NCBI RefSeq assembly: GCF_014636235.1
Contig: NZ_BMDZ01000004.1
Coordinates: 89,616 to 153,615 of the forward strand
Length of the DNA stretch: 64,000 bases
Direction of reading: 5' to 3'
Origin: Tistrella bauzanensis
GTDB taxonomy: Bacteria > Pseudomonadota > Alphaproteobacteria > Tistrellales > Tistrellaceae
Below are positions 42,804 through 52,464 of this stretch, one piece after another. Each line of letters opens with the position of its first letter. Positions within the stretch are counted from its first letter, which is position 1. The translations under genes and the position numbers were made by a program. Below the pieces are notes generated by a model, which was not told the DNA's origin, ran no database searches, and saw nothing but the letters and a program-made list of their open reading frames with translations.

Positions 42804-43844
42804 TTAACCGCCGGTGCCGCCGGCCAGATGGCAGGCGGCCAGATGGGGGGGTGCGTCGGGGGCGGTTGGCGCGCTGGCCTGGGGCGTGAGCACGGGCATC
42901 CGCTGCCGGCAGAGATCGACGGCCAGCGGGCAGCGCGGGTCGAAGCGGCAGCGGTCGGGATCGGGGTCGATCGGGCTCATCGGTTCGCCGGTCATGCGGC
43001 GGGCGACGGGGGTGCCCCTCTCGTGCCTCAGCCCGTCCAGCCGCGGGATCGCGGCGGCGAGGCCGGCGGTATAGGGATGCGCTGGGTGGTCGAAAACCGC
43101 ATCGGCGGGCCCCTGCTCCACCACCCGGCCCAGATACATCACCAGCACCTGGCCGCACATCATCCGCACCACGTTCAGGTCGTGGGAGACGAACAGGCAG
43201 GCGAGGCCCAGTTCGCGGCGCAGATCGTCGATCAGCCGCAGGATCACCGCCTGGATCGAGACATCCAGCGCCGAGGTCGGCTCGTCGAGGATCAACAGTT
43301 CGGGCCCCGGCGCGATGGCGCGGGCAAGCCCGACCCGCGCCAGCTGCCCGCCCGAGAGCTGATGCGGCAGCCGGCCGAACAGGCTTGCCGGCAGGTACAC
43401 CCGGTCGAGCGCCTCGGCCGCCGCACGGGTGAGCGCCGCGCCCTTCAGGCCGTTGAGCCGGGCAAGCGGCCGGGCCACGGCCTCGATCGCGGTCAACCTC
43501 GGGTCCAGGCTGTCGCCGGCATCCTGGAACACCATCTGGATGCGCCGGCGCCAGGGGGCGTGGGCGGCACGGCGCGCCGGCACCGCCGTCAGGTCGACGC
43601 CGTCGAACAGGATCCGGCCGCGATCGGGATCGGTCAGCCGCGCCAGCATCGCCGCCAGGGTGGATTTGCCGCAGCCGCTTTCCCCCACCAGCCCCAGCGC
43701 CTGGCCCCGCGCCAGGGTGAAATCGACGCCATCCACCGCATGCAGCCGCTGCGGCGGCCGGCCGCCGGCTGAAAAGGTCTTCACCAGCCCGGTGACCGCC
43801 AGAAGCGGCGGCGCCACGCCTTGTGATGTGATGGCGATGGTCAT
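42804..43844 (-). CDS. Peptide/nickel-type ABC transporter ATP-binding protein (DppF/OppF-like)
   Basis: A 346-residue ATPase. Walker A GLVGESGCGKSTLA, Q-loop MVFQDAGDSLDP, signature LSGGQLARVGLARAI, Walker B LLILDEPTSALDVS and the H-loop in LFVSHDLNVVR are intact. The C-terminal Cys-rich extension (PDRCRFDPRCPLAVDLC) is the iron-sulfur-type tail typical of oligopeptide ATPases. Last gene of a seven-gene minus-strand operon; its start overlaps the stop of the DppD-like gene. It forms a heterodimer with that protein. Confidence 0.9.
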   Translation of the reverse strand: MTIAITSQGVAPPLLAVTGLVKTFSAGGRPPQRLHAVDGVDFTLARGQALGLVGESGCGKSTLAAMLARLTDPDRGRILFDGVDLTAVPARRAAHAPWRRRIQMVFQDAGDSLDPRLTAIEAVARPLARLNGLKGAALTRAAAEALDRVYLPASLFGRLPHQLSGGQLARVGLARAIAPGPELLILDEPTSALDVSIQAVILRLIDDLRRELGLACLFVSHDLNVVRMMCGQVLVMYLGRVVEQGPADAVFDHPAHPYTAGLAAAIPRLDGLRHERGTPVARRMTGEPMSPIDPDPDRCRFDPRCPLAVDLCRQRMPVLTPQASAPTAPDAPPHLAACHLAGGTGG

Positions 43845-44668
43845 GCGCCCAGATCCTCGATCCGGGTGGTGGGGCCGGGGGTGGCGCGGATGAGGGCGGC
43901 GGTATAGGGATGGGCGGGGGCTGCCAGCAGCCGCGCCGTCGGCCCGGCCTCGACCACCCGGCCGTCGCGCATCACCGCCAGCCGCCGGCAGCGTTCGGCC
44001 GCCACCGCCAGATCATGGGTGATCAGGATCGTGGCCATGCCGCGCGCCCGCGCCAGATCGTCGATCAGGTCCAGAATGATCGCCTGGGTGGTGACATCGA
44101 GCCCGGTGGTGGGTTCGTCGGCGATCAGCAGCCGCGGATTGCCGGCCAGCGCGATCGCGATCATCACCCGCTGGCACATGCCGCCCGACAATTCGAATGG
44201 ATAGGCATCGGCGCGCCGGCCCGGATCGGGGATGCCGACCGCGGCCAGCAACTCCACCACCCGCGCGCGCAGCCGGGCGCCGGTCAGGTGCCGGCCCTCT
44301 CCCCGCGCCGCATGGGCACGCAGCACGTCGCCGATCAGCCGCCCCACCCGCCTGAGCGGGTTCAGCGCCCGGCGCGGATTCTGGAACACCATCGAGATCG
44401 CCCGGCCGCGCAAAGGCGCCACCACCGCCTCGCCGCCCGCCGTCAGATCCACGCCATCGAAGCTGATCCGGCCGCGGAGAACGCGGCCGGCCGGCGGCAG
44501 CAGCCCCAGAACCGCCAGCGCCGTCACCGATTTTCCGGAGCCGCTTTCCCCGACCAGCCCCAGCGTCTCGCCCGGGCCGATCGACAGGCTGGCGCCATCC
44601 AGCGCCGGGCGCGGGCTGCCCGCGAAACTGATGGCCAGATCATGGATGTCCAGCAGCGGCACTGTCAC
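43841..44668 (-). CDS. Peptide/nickel-type ABC transporter ATP-binding protein (DppD/OppD-like)
   Basis: A 275-residue ATPase with Walker A GLVGESGSGKSVTA, Q-loop MVFQNPRRALNP, a variant signature LSGGMCQRVMIAIAL, Walker B LLIADEPTTGLDVTT and H-loop TILITHDLAV. A GTG at 44668 is the start: it overlaps the upstream permease stop (GTGA) and leads directly into TVPLLDIHDLAISF. The usual C-terminal Cys cluster is short or absent, which makes it a little shorter than typical OppD. Confidence 0.88.
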   Translation of the reverse strand: MTVPLLDIHDLAISFAGSPRPALDGASLSIGPGETLGLVGESGSGKSVTALAVLGLLPPAGRVLRGRISFDGVDLTAGGEAVVAPLRGRAISMVFQNPRRALNPLRRVGRLIGDVLRAHAARGEGRHLTGARLRARVVELLAAVGIPDPGRRADAYPFELSGGMCQRVMIAIALAGNPRLLIADEPTTGLDVTTQAIILDLIDDLARARGMATILITHDLAVAAERCRRLAVMRDGRVVEAGPTARLLAAPAHPYTAALIRATPGPTTRIEDLGA

Positions 44669-45549
44669 CGGCGCCTCGGGTCCAGCAGATCGCGCAGCGC
44701 ATCGCCGGCCAGATTGAAGGCGAACACCGCCATCAGCAGCGCCAGCCCCGGAAACACCGCCACCCACCACTGCCCGGTCATGATGAACTGCGCGCCCTCG
44801 CTGGTCAGGATGCCCCATTCGGCGGCGGGCGGGCGCACGCCCAGGCCGATGAACGACAGCCCGGCCGCGTTCAGCACCGCCCAGCCCAGGTTCAGCGACA
44901 CCTGGATGGCCAGCACCGGCAGCAGCGCCGGCAGCAGAACCGTGAACAGCAACCGCATATCGCCATAGCCGCCCAGCCGCGCCGCCTGCACCCAGGCCGC
45001 ATCGCGCCGTGCCGCCACCTCGGCGCGGGTGACGCGGATATAGAATGGCAGATTGATGATCGCGGTCGCCCAGACGATGTTCGCGACCGTGTTGCCCAGC
45101 GCTGCCACCATCGCCATCGCCACCACGAACAGCGGAAATGCCATCAGCACATCGACCAGCCGGCCGATGCCCCGGTCCAGCCAGCCGCCCCGCCAGCCGC
45201 ACAGCGCACCGATGGCGGTGCCGGCCACACAGGACAGCGCCACCGCCGAGATCGCGATCGCAAGATCCAGCCGGGTGGCGACCACCACGCGCGAAAAGAT
45301 GTCGCGGCCAAGCTGGTCGGTGCCGAACCAGTGGCTGGGCGACGGCGCCTCAAGCCCGTGGGCGACATTGGTCGCCAGCGGATCATGCGGCACGATCGCC
45401 GGCCCGAAAACCGCGGCAAACACCATCAGTGCCACCACCAGCAGCGCCAGAAAGCCGGGCGGATTATCCGCGGCCAGCGCCAACAGCCGGCGGGCGCGGC
45501 TGCGGATGGTTGCCGATGCGGCGGTATGAGGATCGATGGTCACGGTCAT
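44665..45549 (-). CDS. Peptide/nickel-type ABC transporter permease (DppC/OppC-like)
   Basis: A 294-residue permease with six predicted membrane segments. The N-terminal span is PPGFLALLVVALMVFAAVFGP, followed by the conserved HWFGTDQLGRDIFSRVVVATRLDL; the EAA loop is around ARLGGYGDMRLLFTVLLPALLP. The C-terminal LSFIGLGVRPPAAEWGILTSEG is a strong family marker. Start overlaps the DppB-like stop (ATGA). It forms the translocation pathway with the next protein. Confidence 0.9.
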   Translation of the reverse strand: MTVTIDPHTAASATIRSRARRLLALAADNPPGFLALLVVALMVFAAVFGPAIVPHDPLATNVAHGLEAPSPSHWFGTDQLGRDIFSRVVVATRLDLAIAISAVALSCVAGTAIGALCGWRGGWLDRGIGRLVDVLMAFPLFVVAMAMVAALGNTVANIVWATAIINLPFYIRVTRAEVAARRDAAWVQAARLGGYGDMRLLFTVLLPALLPVLAIQVSLNLGWAVLNAAGLSFIGLGVRPPAAEWGILTSEGAQFIMTGQWWVAVFPGLALLMAVFAFNLAGDALRDLLDPRRR

Positions 45550-46580
45550 CCCATCCGCCCCACCCGTGGATCGATCAGCCCGTACAGAATGTCGATCAGC
45601 AGGTTGACCAGCGCGAAGGCCACCGCCACCAGCAGCACGAAGCCCTGCACCGGCGCGTAATCGGCGTTCATCACCGCGTCCAGCGCATAAGATCCGATGC
45701 CCGGCCAGGCAAAGACCTTTTCCACCAGAACATTGGCCCCCAGCATGTACGAAAATACCAGCCCCAGCGTGGTGACGATCGGCACCGCGGCATTGTGCAG
45801 GGCATAGTGCCACAGCACCATACGGCGTGGCAGACCCGCCGCCCGCGCCGCCACCACGAAATCCGATGCCAGCACGCCGATCATCGCACCCCGGGTGATG
45901 CGCGCCAGCGGCGCCAGGGCGAACAGCGCCATGGTCAGACAGGGCAGCACCATCCGCCCCAGCACCGATCGCAAGGCCGCGCCATCCCCCGCCAGCACCG
46001 CATCGATCACCATCGATCCGGTCACCACCGGCGGCGGAAACAGCATCATGTCGAAGCGGCCGACCGGCTCCGGCGCCCAGCCCAGATTGAAATAGAAGAT
46101 GTGGATCAGCAGCAGCCCGATCACGAAGCTGGGCAGCGAGGTGCCGGCGGTGGCGATGATCCGGCACAGATGGTCGATCCACGACCCCGGCCGCGCCGCG
46201 GCGGCGATACCCAGCGGCAGCGCCACCAGCATCGCCAGCAGAAAGCCGGTGACGGTAAGTTCCAGCGAGGCCGGCAGTCGGGCCGCCAGATCATCCACCA
46301 CCGTCTCGCCGGTGGTGGATGATCGGCCCAGATCGCCGCGCAGTATATCGCCGGCATAGATCAGCAATTGTTCGGGAATGCTGCGGTCCAGCCCCAGATT
46401 GATCCGGATCGCCTCGATCTCCTCGGGCCCCATACCGGGGCCCGAGGCAAGAAAGGCTGCCGGGTCCGCCGGCAGCAACCGCATCACCACGAAGGTGAAC
46501 ACCAGGGCGCCGGCCAGGATCGGCAGGGTCGCCAGGCTGCGCTTGCCGATGAAGCTCAGAAGGGCAGGCACGTGTGGCAC
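45546..46580 (-). CDS. Peptide/nickel-type ABC transporter permease (DppB/OppB-like)
   Basis: A 344-residue permease. The N-terminal helix (LATLPILAGALVFTFVVMRLLPADP), GLDRSIPEQLLIYAGDILRG, the EAA loop with AARAAGLPRRMVLWHYALHN and the C-terminal FAWPGIGSYALDAVMNADY are diagnostic. The start is a GTG at 46580 preceded by GGAG; no suitable ATG exists. It follows the binding-protein gene by 36 bases. Confidence 0.9.
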   Translation of the reverse strand: MPHVPALLSFIGKRSLATLPILAGALVFTFVVMRLLPADPAAFLASGPGMGPEEIEAIRINLGLDRSIPEQLLIYAGDILRGDLGRSSTTGETVVDDLAARLPASLELTVTGFLLAMLVALPLGIAAAARPGSWIDHLCRIIATAGTSLPSFVIGLLLIHIFYFNLGWAPEPVGRFDMMLFPPPVVTGSMVIDAVLAGDGAALRSVLGRMVLPCLTMALFALAPLARITRGAMIGVLASDFVVAARAAGLPRRMVLWHYALHNAAVPIVTTLGLVFSYMLGANVLVEKVFAWPGIGSYALDAVMNADYAPVQGFVLLVAVAFALVNLLIDILYGLIDPRVGRMG

Positions 46581-46616
46581 GGGCTCCGGTTGAGGGTGCA
46601 GGCCGGACCGCGCGGG

Positions 46617-48239
46617 TCAGGCGGATTTGGTCAGCGGCCGGAAGTCGACCTGACCATGGATATAATAGGTGAAATCGTCCACAGCCGGCTGCATCGCGGC
46701 ATCGAAGGATGGCAGCCACAGCGGCATGATCGGCAGTTCGCGGAACACGATCGCGATCGCCTGCCTGATCAGATCGTCATAGGTATCCTTGTCGGTTTCC
46801 CAGCGCGCCTTCTCGACCAGCACCGTCAGTTCCGCATTCTGGAACGAACCGAAATTCCACCGCCAGTCGCCCTGGAAGAAGATGCGGAAGAAATAGTCCG
46901 GATCGTTGAACCAGGCCGAGGAGCCCTCGACATAGAACGGCACCTTTTTTTCGGTCAGCAGCGTGCCCCAATTGGCCGTCGGCACCTTCTCGATCGTCAC
47001 CTTGATGCCGATCCGACCCAGTTGTTCCTGCACCAGCAGCGCGATCGGATCGGCGGTCACCGCATCGGCGACGTTATAGCTGAAGGTGGTCTCGAAGCCG
47101 TCACCGAGCCCGGCTTCGGCCAAGAGCGCCCGCGCCCGGTCCAGATCGGTCTGATAGGGATAGGGCTGCGGGAAGGCGGAGCCTTCGGGTGCAGCCGATG
47201 CGGCGCCATAGAGCGGCATGCCGCGACCGAAGATCGCGCCCTGGAACATGTCTTCGTAAGGCAGCGCCCAGGCGATGGCCTGGCGCACGCGGACATCGTC
47301 GAAGGGTGCCGTGCGGGTGTTGAAGGCAACGAAGCGGAAGCTGTTGGTGACCGGCAGCGAGATCAGCTTCACCTTCGGATCGGCCGCAATCGCCGCCACG
47401 TCCTTGGGTGGCAGTTGCAGGGCCACATCGGCATCGCCGCGGGTGACCGCCGCCACCCGGCCGGGGGCGGCCGGCACCACCTGGACCAGCGCCCGGCGGA
47501 TCTGCGGCAGCGCGCCGCCCTTCCAGTCGTCGAAGCGGCTGTAGATCACCTGCTGGCCGGCGGTCCAGGTCTCGACCTTGAAGGCACCGCTGCCGGCGGC
47601 GTTGTTGCGCAGCCATTCCGTGCCCCAGGGATCGGCCTCGGTGGCATGCGAACGCACCAACTCGCTGTTCAGTACCGAGGCAAAGGTCAGCGCCAGATTG
47701 GGCAGGGTATAACGGTCGGCGCGCGCGAAGCTCAGCCGCACGGTGTGGTCGTCGACCGCTTCGAACTGATCGGCCGAGACGATCGAGCCGGTGCCAAGCT
47801 GGCGCTTGGAGGCCGGCAGGTTGATGCCGCGTTCCAGCGACCAGACGACATCAGCGGCGGTGACCGGCTTGCCGTCATGGAAGGTGGCGTCGGGATGCAG
47901 GTGGAAGACCAGCACCTTGCCGTCTTCCAGCACCTCGAACCGTTCGGCCAGCTCGCCCTTGAAACGGCTGTAATCATAGCGATAGAGCCCCGGCGACACC
48001 TCGATCCGGTCGAAATTGATCAGCCGGTCATAGATGTTGGTGAAGGTGCCCAGCGAGGCCCGGTTGACGCCGTCGCCATGCGGGTCGCGGGAATTGGGGC
48101 CGTCTTCGGCCAGAACCCGCAGGGATGCGCCATCGGCGCTCTGGGCAAAGGCCTGGCCAAACGGCATGACCACACCACCCACCGACAGGAAGAGCCCGGC
48201 GGCCGCGCCGGACTTCAGGAAATCGCGCCGATCCATCAT
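46617..48239 (-). CDS. Peptide/nickel-type extracellular solute-binding protein (family 5) with Tat signal
   Basis: A 540-residue periplasmic binding protein. The N-terminus carries MDRRDFLKSGAAAGLFLSVG, a twin-arginine signal, so the protein is exported folded. The family 5 pattern LAERFEVLEDGKVLVFHLHPDATFHDGKPVTAADVVWSLER is clear, as is the later VRQAIAWALPYEDM. Its ligand is unknown; family members bind oligopeptides, opines, nickel, glutathione or other small molecules. It sits between two flavin oxygenases and the permeases, so its ligand is probably the substrate of those enzymes. Confidence 0.9.
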   Translation of the reverse strand: MMDRRDFLKSGAAAGLFLSVGGVVMPFGQAFAQSADGASLRVLAEDGPNSRDPHGDGVNRASLGTFTNIYDRLINFDRIEVSPGLYRYDYSRFKGELAERFEVLEDGKVLVFHLHPDATFHDGKPVTAADVVWSLERGINLPASKRQLGTGSIVSADQFEAVDDHTVRLSFARADRYTLPNLALTFASVLNSELVRSHATEADPWGTEWLRNNAAGSGAFKVETWTAGQQVIYSRFDDWKGGALPQIRRALVQVVPAAPGRVAAVTRGDADVALQLPPKDVAAIAADPKVKLISLPVTNSFRFVAFNTRTAPFDDVRVRQAIAWALPYEDMFQGAIFGRGMPLYGAASAAPEGSAFPQPYPYQTDLDRARALLAEAGLGDGFETTFSYNVADAVTADPIALLVQEQLGRIGIKVTIEKVPTANWGTLLTEKKVPFYVEGSSAWFNDPDYFFRIFFQGDWRWNFGSFQNAELTVLVEKARWETDKDTYDDLIRQAIAIVFRELPIMPLWLPSFDAAMQPAVDDFTYYIHGQVDFRPLTKSA

Positions 48240-48285
48240 TCTCTAACGTCTCCAGCTCGACCGGTTCAGCCGGTCTGATGTCATC

Positions 48286-49485
48286 TCAGCTATAGGCCTG
48301 CGGTTCGGGCAGGCGCGCGTTCAGAGCGAAGTGTCCGATCTCCAGGATCTTGTAGGCCAGGGGGTCGTGCAGCGTATGGGTGCGGGCATCACGCCAGAAC
48401 CGGTCGAAGGCATGGCGGTTATGGGTCGCACGCGCCCCCATGGCGTCGTAGATTCTGGTCGCGACGTCAAGACTCAAGCGGCTAGATAATACTTTTATGG
48501 TTGCAACATCAACCGCCGCGTCACCCCGAAGTTGGGCATCGAAGCGCGGGGCCGCGTCGAGCATGGCATCGACCTTGCCCGCCGCGCGATCGGCCAGCGC
48601 CACCACCGCCTGTATCGCGATCCAGAATTCGCCGAATTGAGACACGACCAGCGGGTCGTCGACCGCGCGCGCCACACCCGATGCCGGCCATGCCCGGGTG
48701 CTGGTGCGGACATAGTCGCGGCCGGCGCGGAAGGCGCCGAGCGCGAAGCCCAGATACAGATTGGCGAAGGTGAGCTGGTTGACCGGCGTGCGGGCCGCCA
48801 CCGCAAAGGCGTCGACGCCGTCGCGGTCTTCCATCTGCATGTCGGCGGCCGGCACCCGCACGCCGTCGAGCGTGAAGCCGCCACTGTCGGCACGGTCCAG
48901 CCCCAGGCTGTCCCAGTCGTGATGGCAGCGCAGCCCCGGCGCGTCGCCGCGCAGATAGACCAGAACCGGCGCGCCGGTATCGGTGCGCCGGCCCCAGACC
49001 ACCAGCCGGTCGGCAAAGGCCGCCCCGGTGCAGAAACTCTTGGTACCGTCCAGCACCACATCGCCGCCATCGGGCCGCACCTGGACATCGTCGTCGCGCG
49101 GGTTGGTGACGCCGGCCAGCCACAGCCGGTCGCGTGCGATCTCGGCCAGGCGCGGTCCGGCCAGCGCCGGCCGGCCGATGCTCTGATGCAGCACGCCCAT
49201 GGAATGATAGCCGAACAGGGTGCCGACCGAGCCGTCGACCGCCGCCAGTTCACGCGCCACCGCCACCACCGTCGACCAACGGGCACCGCCGCCGCCAGAT
49301 GCCGCAGGCACCGCCATGGTGGCAAGCCCGCTTGCCTTCAACAGCCGGATCTGGTCATGCGGCGGCGTGTGGTCGCGATGGCGGCGGGCGATGTCGGCGG
49401 CAAGGGCTGCCGCCACCTCGCCGGCCAGTGCCATCCAGGCGTCATGGCTGCGGGGGCCGATATCGGCGGCGGAGGGGCTGGTCAT
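48286..49485 (-). CDS. Acyl-CoA dehydrogenase-fold flavin monooxygenase (DszC/SfnB-like)
   Basis: A 399-residue protein of the acyl-CoA dehydrogenase fold. The catalytic Glu of true dehydrogenases is not evident, and the C-terminal RHAFDRFWRDARTHTLHDPLAYK is the motif of FMN-dependent oxygenases such as DszC and SfnB, which act on sulfides, sulfones or related compounds with reduced FMN from a separate reductase. The start overlaps the stop of the LLM gene (ATGA). With the LLM monooxygenase and ABC importer this looks like a sulfur-source or xenobiotic scavenging operon. Confidence 0.82.
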   Translation of the reverse strand: MTSPSAADIGPRSHDAWMALAGEVAAALAADIARRHRDHTPPHDQIRLLKASGLATMAVPAASGGGGARWSTVVAVARELAAVDGSVGTLFGYHSMGVLHQSIGRPALAGPRLAEIARDRLWLAGVTNPRDDDVQVRPDGGDVVLDGTKSFCTGAAFADRLVVWGRRTDTGAPVLVYLRGDAPGLRCHHDWDSLGLDRADSGGFTLDGVRVPAADMQMEDRDGVDAFAVAARTPVNQLTFANLYLGFALGAFRAGRDYVRTSTRAWPASGVARAVDDPLVVSQFGEFWIAIQAVVALADRAAGKVDAMLDAAPRFDAQLRGDAAVDVATIKVLSSRLSLDVATRIYDAMGARATHNRHAFDRFWRDARTHTLHDPLAYKILEIGHFALNARLPEPQAYS

Positions 49486-50936
49486 GGGCGGTCCTCCGCG
49501 GCAGGTGACGAGGGCGTTTCCGGCTGTCGCAACGCGGCGGCAGGATGGCCGGGCGCCGGGCGCGGCCCCTGACCGAACAGCCGGTCGCGCAAGGTGCCGT
49601 CGCCATAGCCGTGCTTGTACAGGCCACGCTCCTGCAACACCGGCACCAGCAGGTCGGCAACATCGGTGAAGCAGTCAGGGGTGACGGTGCGGATCAGGTT
49701 GAAGCCGTCGATATCGGCTTCGGCGATCCAGGCGGCGATCTCGTCGGCGACCTGCTCAGAGGTGCCGACCACCGGCTTGAACCGCCCGCCCAGGGTCATG
49801 CCCGCCAGCAGACGGTTCACCGTCGGCGGCCCGTCATCGCCGGCGCCAAGCTGCGCCACCAGCGACCGGATGCCATTGCCGGCCTCGCCCGCCACCACGA
49901 TCGGCTCATCGGGCGCGAAGCGGGCGAAATCGATGCCGGTCGCGGCGGCAAGCTGCGCCAGCCCCGCCTCGGCGGCGGCATAGCGGCCATAGTCTTCGAA
50001 TTTCTCGCGCGCCTCGACCGCGGTGCGGCCGATCACGGTCATCAGGGATGCTAAGATCTTCACGTCGCGCGGGCGCCGGCCGGCGGCGGCGACCCCGGCA
50101 CGGATGCGCGCGGTCAATGCGGCGGCACTGCCGCGGCCGGTGGTGGGAATGAAGATGCATTCGGCATGGGTGGCGGCAAAGGCCAGCCCGCGCGCCGATG
50201 CCCCGGCCTGGAACAGCACCGGCGTGCGTTGCGGCGACGGCTCCGACAGATGGATCGCGTCCAGATCGAAGAACCGGCCATGATGGTGGATGGCGCGCAC
50301 CCGGTCGGGCCGGGCATAGATGCCGGCCGCGCGGTCAGAGACCACCGCGTCGTCGTCCCAGCTTGCCTCCCACAGCTTGTAGACCAGGTCCATGTATTCG
50401 TCGGCGCGGTCGTACCGGGCGTCGTGATCCATCTGCGCGCCCTGCCCCGCCCCACGCGCGGCACTGTCGAGAAAGCCGGTCACGATGTTCCAGGCGATCC
50501 GGCCGCGGGTCAGGTGATCCAGCGTCGACATCCGCCGCGCGAACAGATAGGGCGGCTCCTGCGACAGATTGGCGGTGATGCCGAAGCCCAGATGGCGGGT
50601 GACCGCGGCCATCGCCGGCACCAGCATCGCCGGGTCGTTCACCGGCACCTGCATGGCATGGGCGATCGCCGTCTCCGGCCCGCCCTTGTAGACGTCATAG
50701 ATGCCGCTGACATCGGCCAGGAACAGGCCGTCGAACAACCCGCGTTCAAGGATCCGCGCCAGATCCTGCCACCAGCCGATATCGGTATAGCTGGTGGCCC
50801 GGTCGCGCGGATGCCGCCACAGCCCATGGGCGATATGCCCGACGGCGTTCATCTCGAACGCGTTCAACCGGATCTGCCGGCCGGCCTCCACCGGCCCGTC
50901 CGCCGCTTCTGTCTGCCCCGCCCGTACCTGAACCAC
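49482..50936 (-). CDS. LLM class flavin-dependent monooxygenase (NtaA/SnaA/DszA family)
   Basis: A 484-residue luciferase-like TIM barrel. The family start RQIRLNAFEMNAVGHIAHGLWRHP, GLFLADVSGIYDVY, RRMSTLDHLTRGRIAWNIVTG and PVLFQAGASARGLAFAATHAE are clear. Relatives oxidise nitrilotriacetate, EDTA, sulfones or dibenzothiophene sulfone using FMNH2 supplied by a reductase that is not encoded nearby. No ATG lies at the right place: the GTG at 50936 gives a normal N-terminus, and a promoter-like sequence at 51036-51064 argues against the ATG at 51086. First gene of the seven-gene operon. Confidence 0.82.
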   Translation of the reverse strand: MVQVRAGQTEAADGPVEAGRQIRLNAFEMNAVGHIAHGLWRHPRDRATSYTDIGWWQDLARILERGLFDGLFLADVSGIYDVYKGGPETAIAHAMQVPVNDPAMLVPAMAAVTRHLGFGITANLSQEPPYLFARRMSTLDHLTRGRIAWNIVTGFLDSAARGAGQGAQMDHDARYDRADEYMDLVYKLWEASWDDDAVVSDRAAGIYARPDRVRAIHHHGRFFDLDAIHLSEPSPQRTPVLFQAGASARGLAFAATHAECIFIPTTGRGSAAALTARIRAGVAAAGRRPRDVKILASLMTVIGRTAVEAREKFEDYGRYAAAEAGLAQLAAATGIDFARFAPDEPIVVAGEAGNGIRSLVAQLGAGDDGPPTVNRLLAGMTLGGRFKPVVGTSEQVADEIAAWIAEADIDGFNLIRTVTPDCFTDVADLLVPVLQERGLYKHGYGDGTLRDRLFGQGPRPAPGHPAAALRQPETPSSPAAEDRP

Positions 50937-51035
50937 GCATCCGCCCCGATCGATCCCCCGGCACGCCACCCGCCGGTCACGCGCATTTGTCCCGTAAGAC
51001 GATACTGCGGACAGATCGGCTATGCCTACAGGCGA

Positions 51036-51064
51036 ATTGTATTTTTGACGGCACCTTTTTTGAA
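51036..51064 (-). promoter_or_regulatory. Candidate promoter of the LLM/DszC/ABC operon
   Basis: On the minus strand TTCAAA (51064-51059) is followed after 17 bases by TACAAT (51041-51036), in a small AT-rich patch. Transcription would start near 51029 and give a leader of about 90 bases to the GTG at 50936. Confidence 0.5.
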
Positions 51065-51147
51065 GCGTGGTGAGTGAGGCGGGCATCAGGCAGAGCGATC
51101 GGCCGGTCGACGGGCCATGATCCCGGCCCGAAGCCCGCCTGCCGGTG

Positions 51148-52449
51148 CTACATCTGGCTCGGCAACCAGGTTGCGATCACAGGAAACGCGATCAGCAGGG
51201 TCAATGTGACCAGTTCCAGAAGGATGAAGGGCACGATCCCCTTGAACAACTGGGCAGACGACACCGAATCCGTGGCGCCAAGGACCGCGAACAGGTTCAG
51301 CCCCACCGGCGGCGTGATCGCGGCGATCTCGACGAGCTTGATGGAGATGATCGCGAACCAGACCGGGTCCAGCCCGACGGATTGAGAGATCGGGAAAAGC
51401 GTCGGCAAGGTGATGACGAGCAGCGACAGGGAGTCCACGAACATGCCAAGGATCAGATAGATGGCGATCATGCACGCCATCAACGTGAACGGCGAGACCC
51501 CGAGTTCGGCGATCGTCGTGTTCATTGTGGTGATGAAACCGCTGACCGCCAGAAATCGGCTGAACAGGAGGCCGGCGACGATGATCGCCAGAAGACGCGC
51601 CGTGCCATAGGCGCATTCCGCCAGCGAGTCCCAGATGCCCGGCAATTTTATCGTGCGTGTCGACAGGCCGATCAGCAGTGCGCCGGCGGCGCCGACGGCG
51701 CCCGCCGACGACGGCGAGAACCAGCCGACATAGATCCCGCCCATGACGAAACCGCCAAGGACCACCACGCTCCACACCGATTTGAGCCCGACGATCTTTT
51801 CCCGCCAGGAAAACCGTTCGTCGGTATCCGGTGCCCAATCGGAGAAGCGCAGCAGAAAGAGTTTGATCCCGACGATATAGACCGCCGCCGTCAGCAGGCC
51901 CGGCAGAACCCCGGCGATCAGCAGTTTGCCGGCGGACTGGCTGGTCAGGGACGCGACGATGACGATCGCGACCGACGGGGGAATGATGGCCGCCAGGGTG
52001 CCGGTGGCCGCGATGCAGGCGGCGGCCACGCCGGGCGCATATTTGTATTTCAGCATCTGCGGCATCGCCACGCGCGCGAACATGCTCGATGCGGCCAGGC
52101 TGGAACCGGAAGCGGCGGCAAAGGCCGCGGACGCCAGAACCGTCGCGATCAGCAGATTGCCCTTGGTGCGGGCGGTGAACCGGTGCGCGGCGTCATACAG
52201 GCCTTCGATAATCCGCGCGCGATAGCAGAACGACCCCATCAGCAGGAACATCGGGATCACGACCAGCGAGTAGTTGGAAACCGTGGCCACCGGCAGCGTC
52301 TTGAACGTCGCGATGGCAAAGACCGGGCCGGCGACGAGATACATTCCGGACGCCGCGACCAGGGACATGGCCCATACGATCGGCACGCCAAAAGACAACA
52401 GAAGCAACAGGGCGGCGATCGCGAGGCCACCATTCGTCAGGGCATCCAT
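51148..52449 (-). CDS. TRAP transporter large permease (DctM-like)
   Basis: A 433-residue integral membrane protein with about twelve hydrophobic segments, the channel-forming subunit of a tripartite ATP-independent periplasmic transporter. Typical stretches are VVIPMFLLMGSFCYRARIIEGLYD, SGSSLAASSMFARVAMPQM, TGTLAAIIPPSVAIVIVASL and ITPPVGLNLFAVLG. It follows the small permease by 15 bases. The system uses a sodium or proton gradient to import a carboxylate. Confidence 0.9.
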   Translation of the reverse strand: MDALTNGGLAIAALLLLLSFGVPIVWAMSLVAASGMYLVAGPVFAIATFKTLPVATVSNYSLVVIPMFLLMGSFCYRARIIEGLYDAAHRFTARTKGNLLIATVLASAAFAAASGSSLAASSMFARVAMPQMLKYKYAPGVAAACIAATGTLAAIIPPSVAIVIVASLTSQSAGKLLIAGVLPGLLTAAVYIVGIKLFLLRFSDWAPDTDERFSWREKIVGLKSVWSVVVLGGFVMGGIYVGWFSPSSAGAVGAAGALLIGLSTRTIKLPGIWDSLAECAYGTARLLAIIVAGLLFSRFLAVSGFITTMNTTIAELGVSPFTLMACMIAIYLILGMFVDSLSLLVITLPTLFPISQSVGLDPVWFAIISIKLVEIAAITPPVGLNLFAVLGATDSVSSAQLFKGIVPFILLELVTLTLLIAFPVIATWLPSQM

Positions 52450-52464
52450 GATATTCGGCCTCTG

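Noticed and set aside
50936-51086. Longer LLM monooxygenase starting at the ATG at 51086
   Set aside because: The extra residues have no family similarity and would include the best promoter candidate for the operon.
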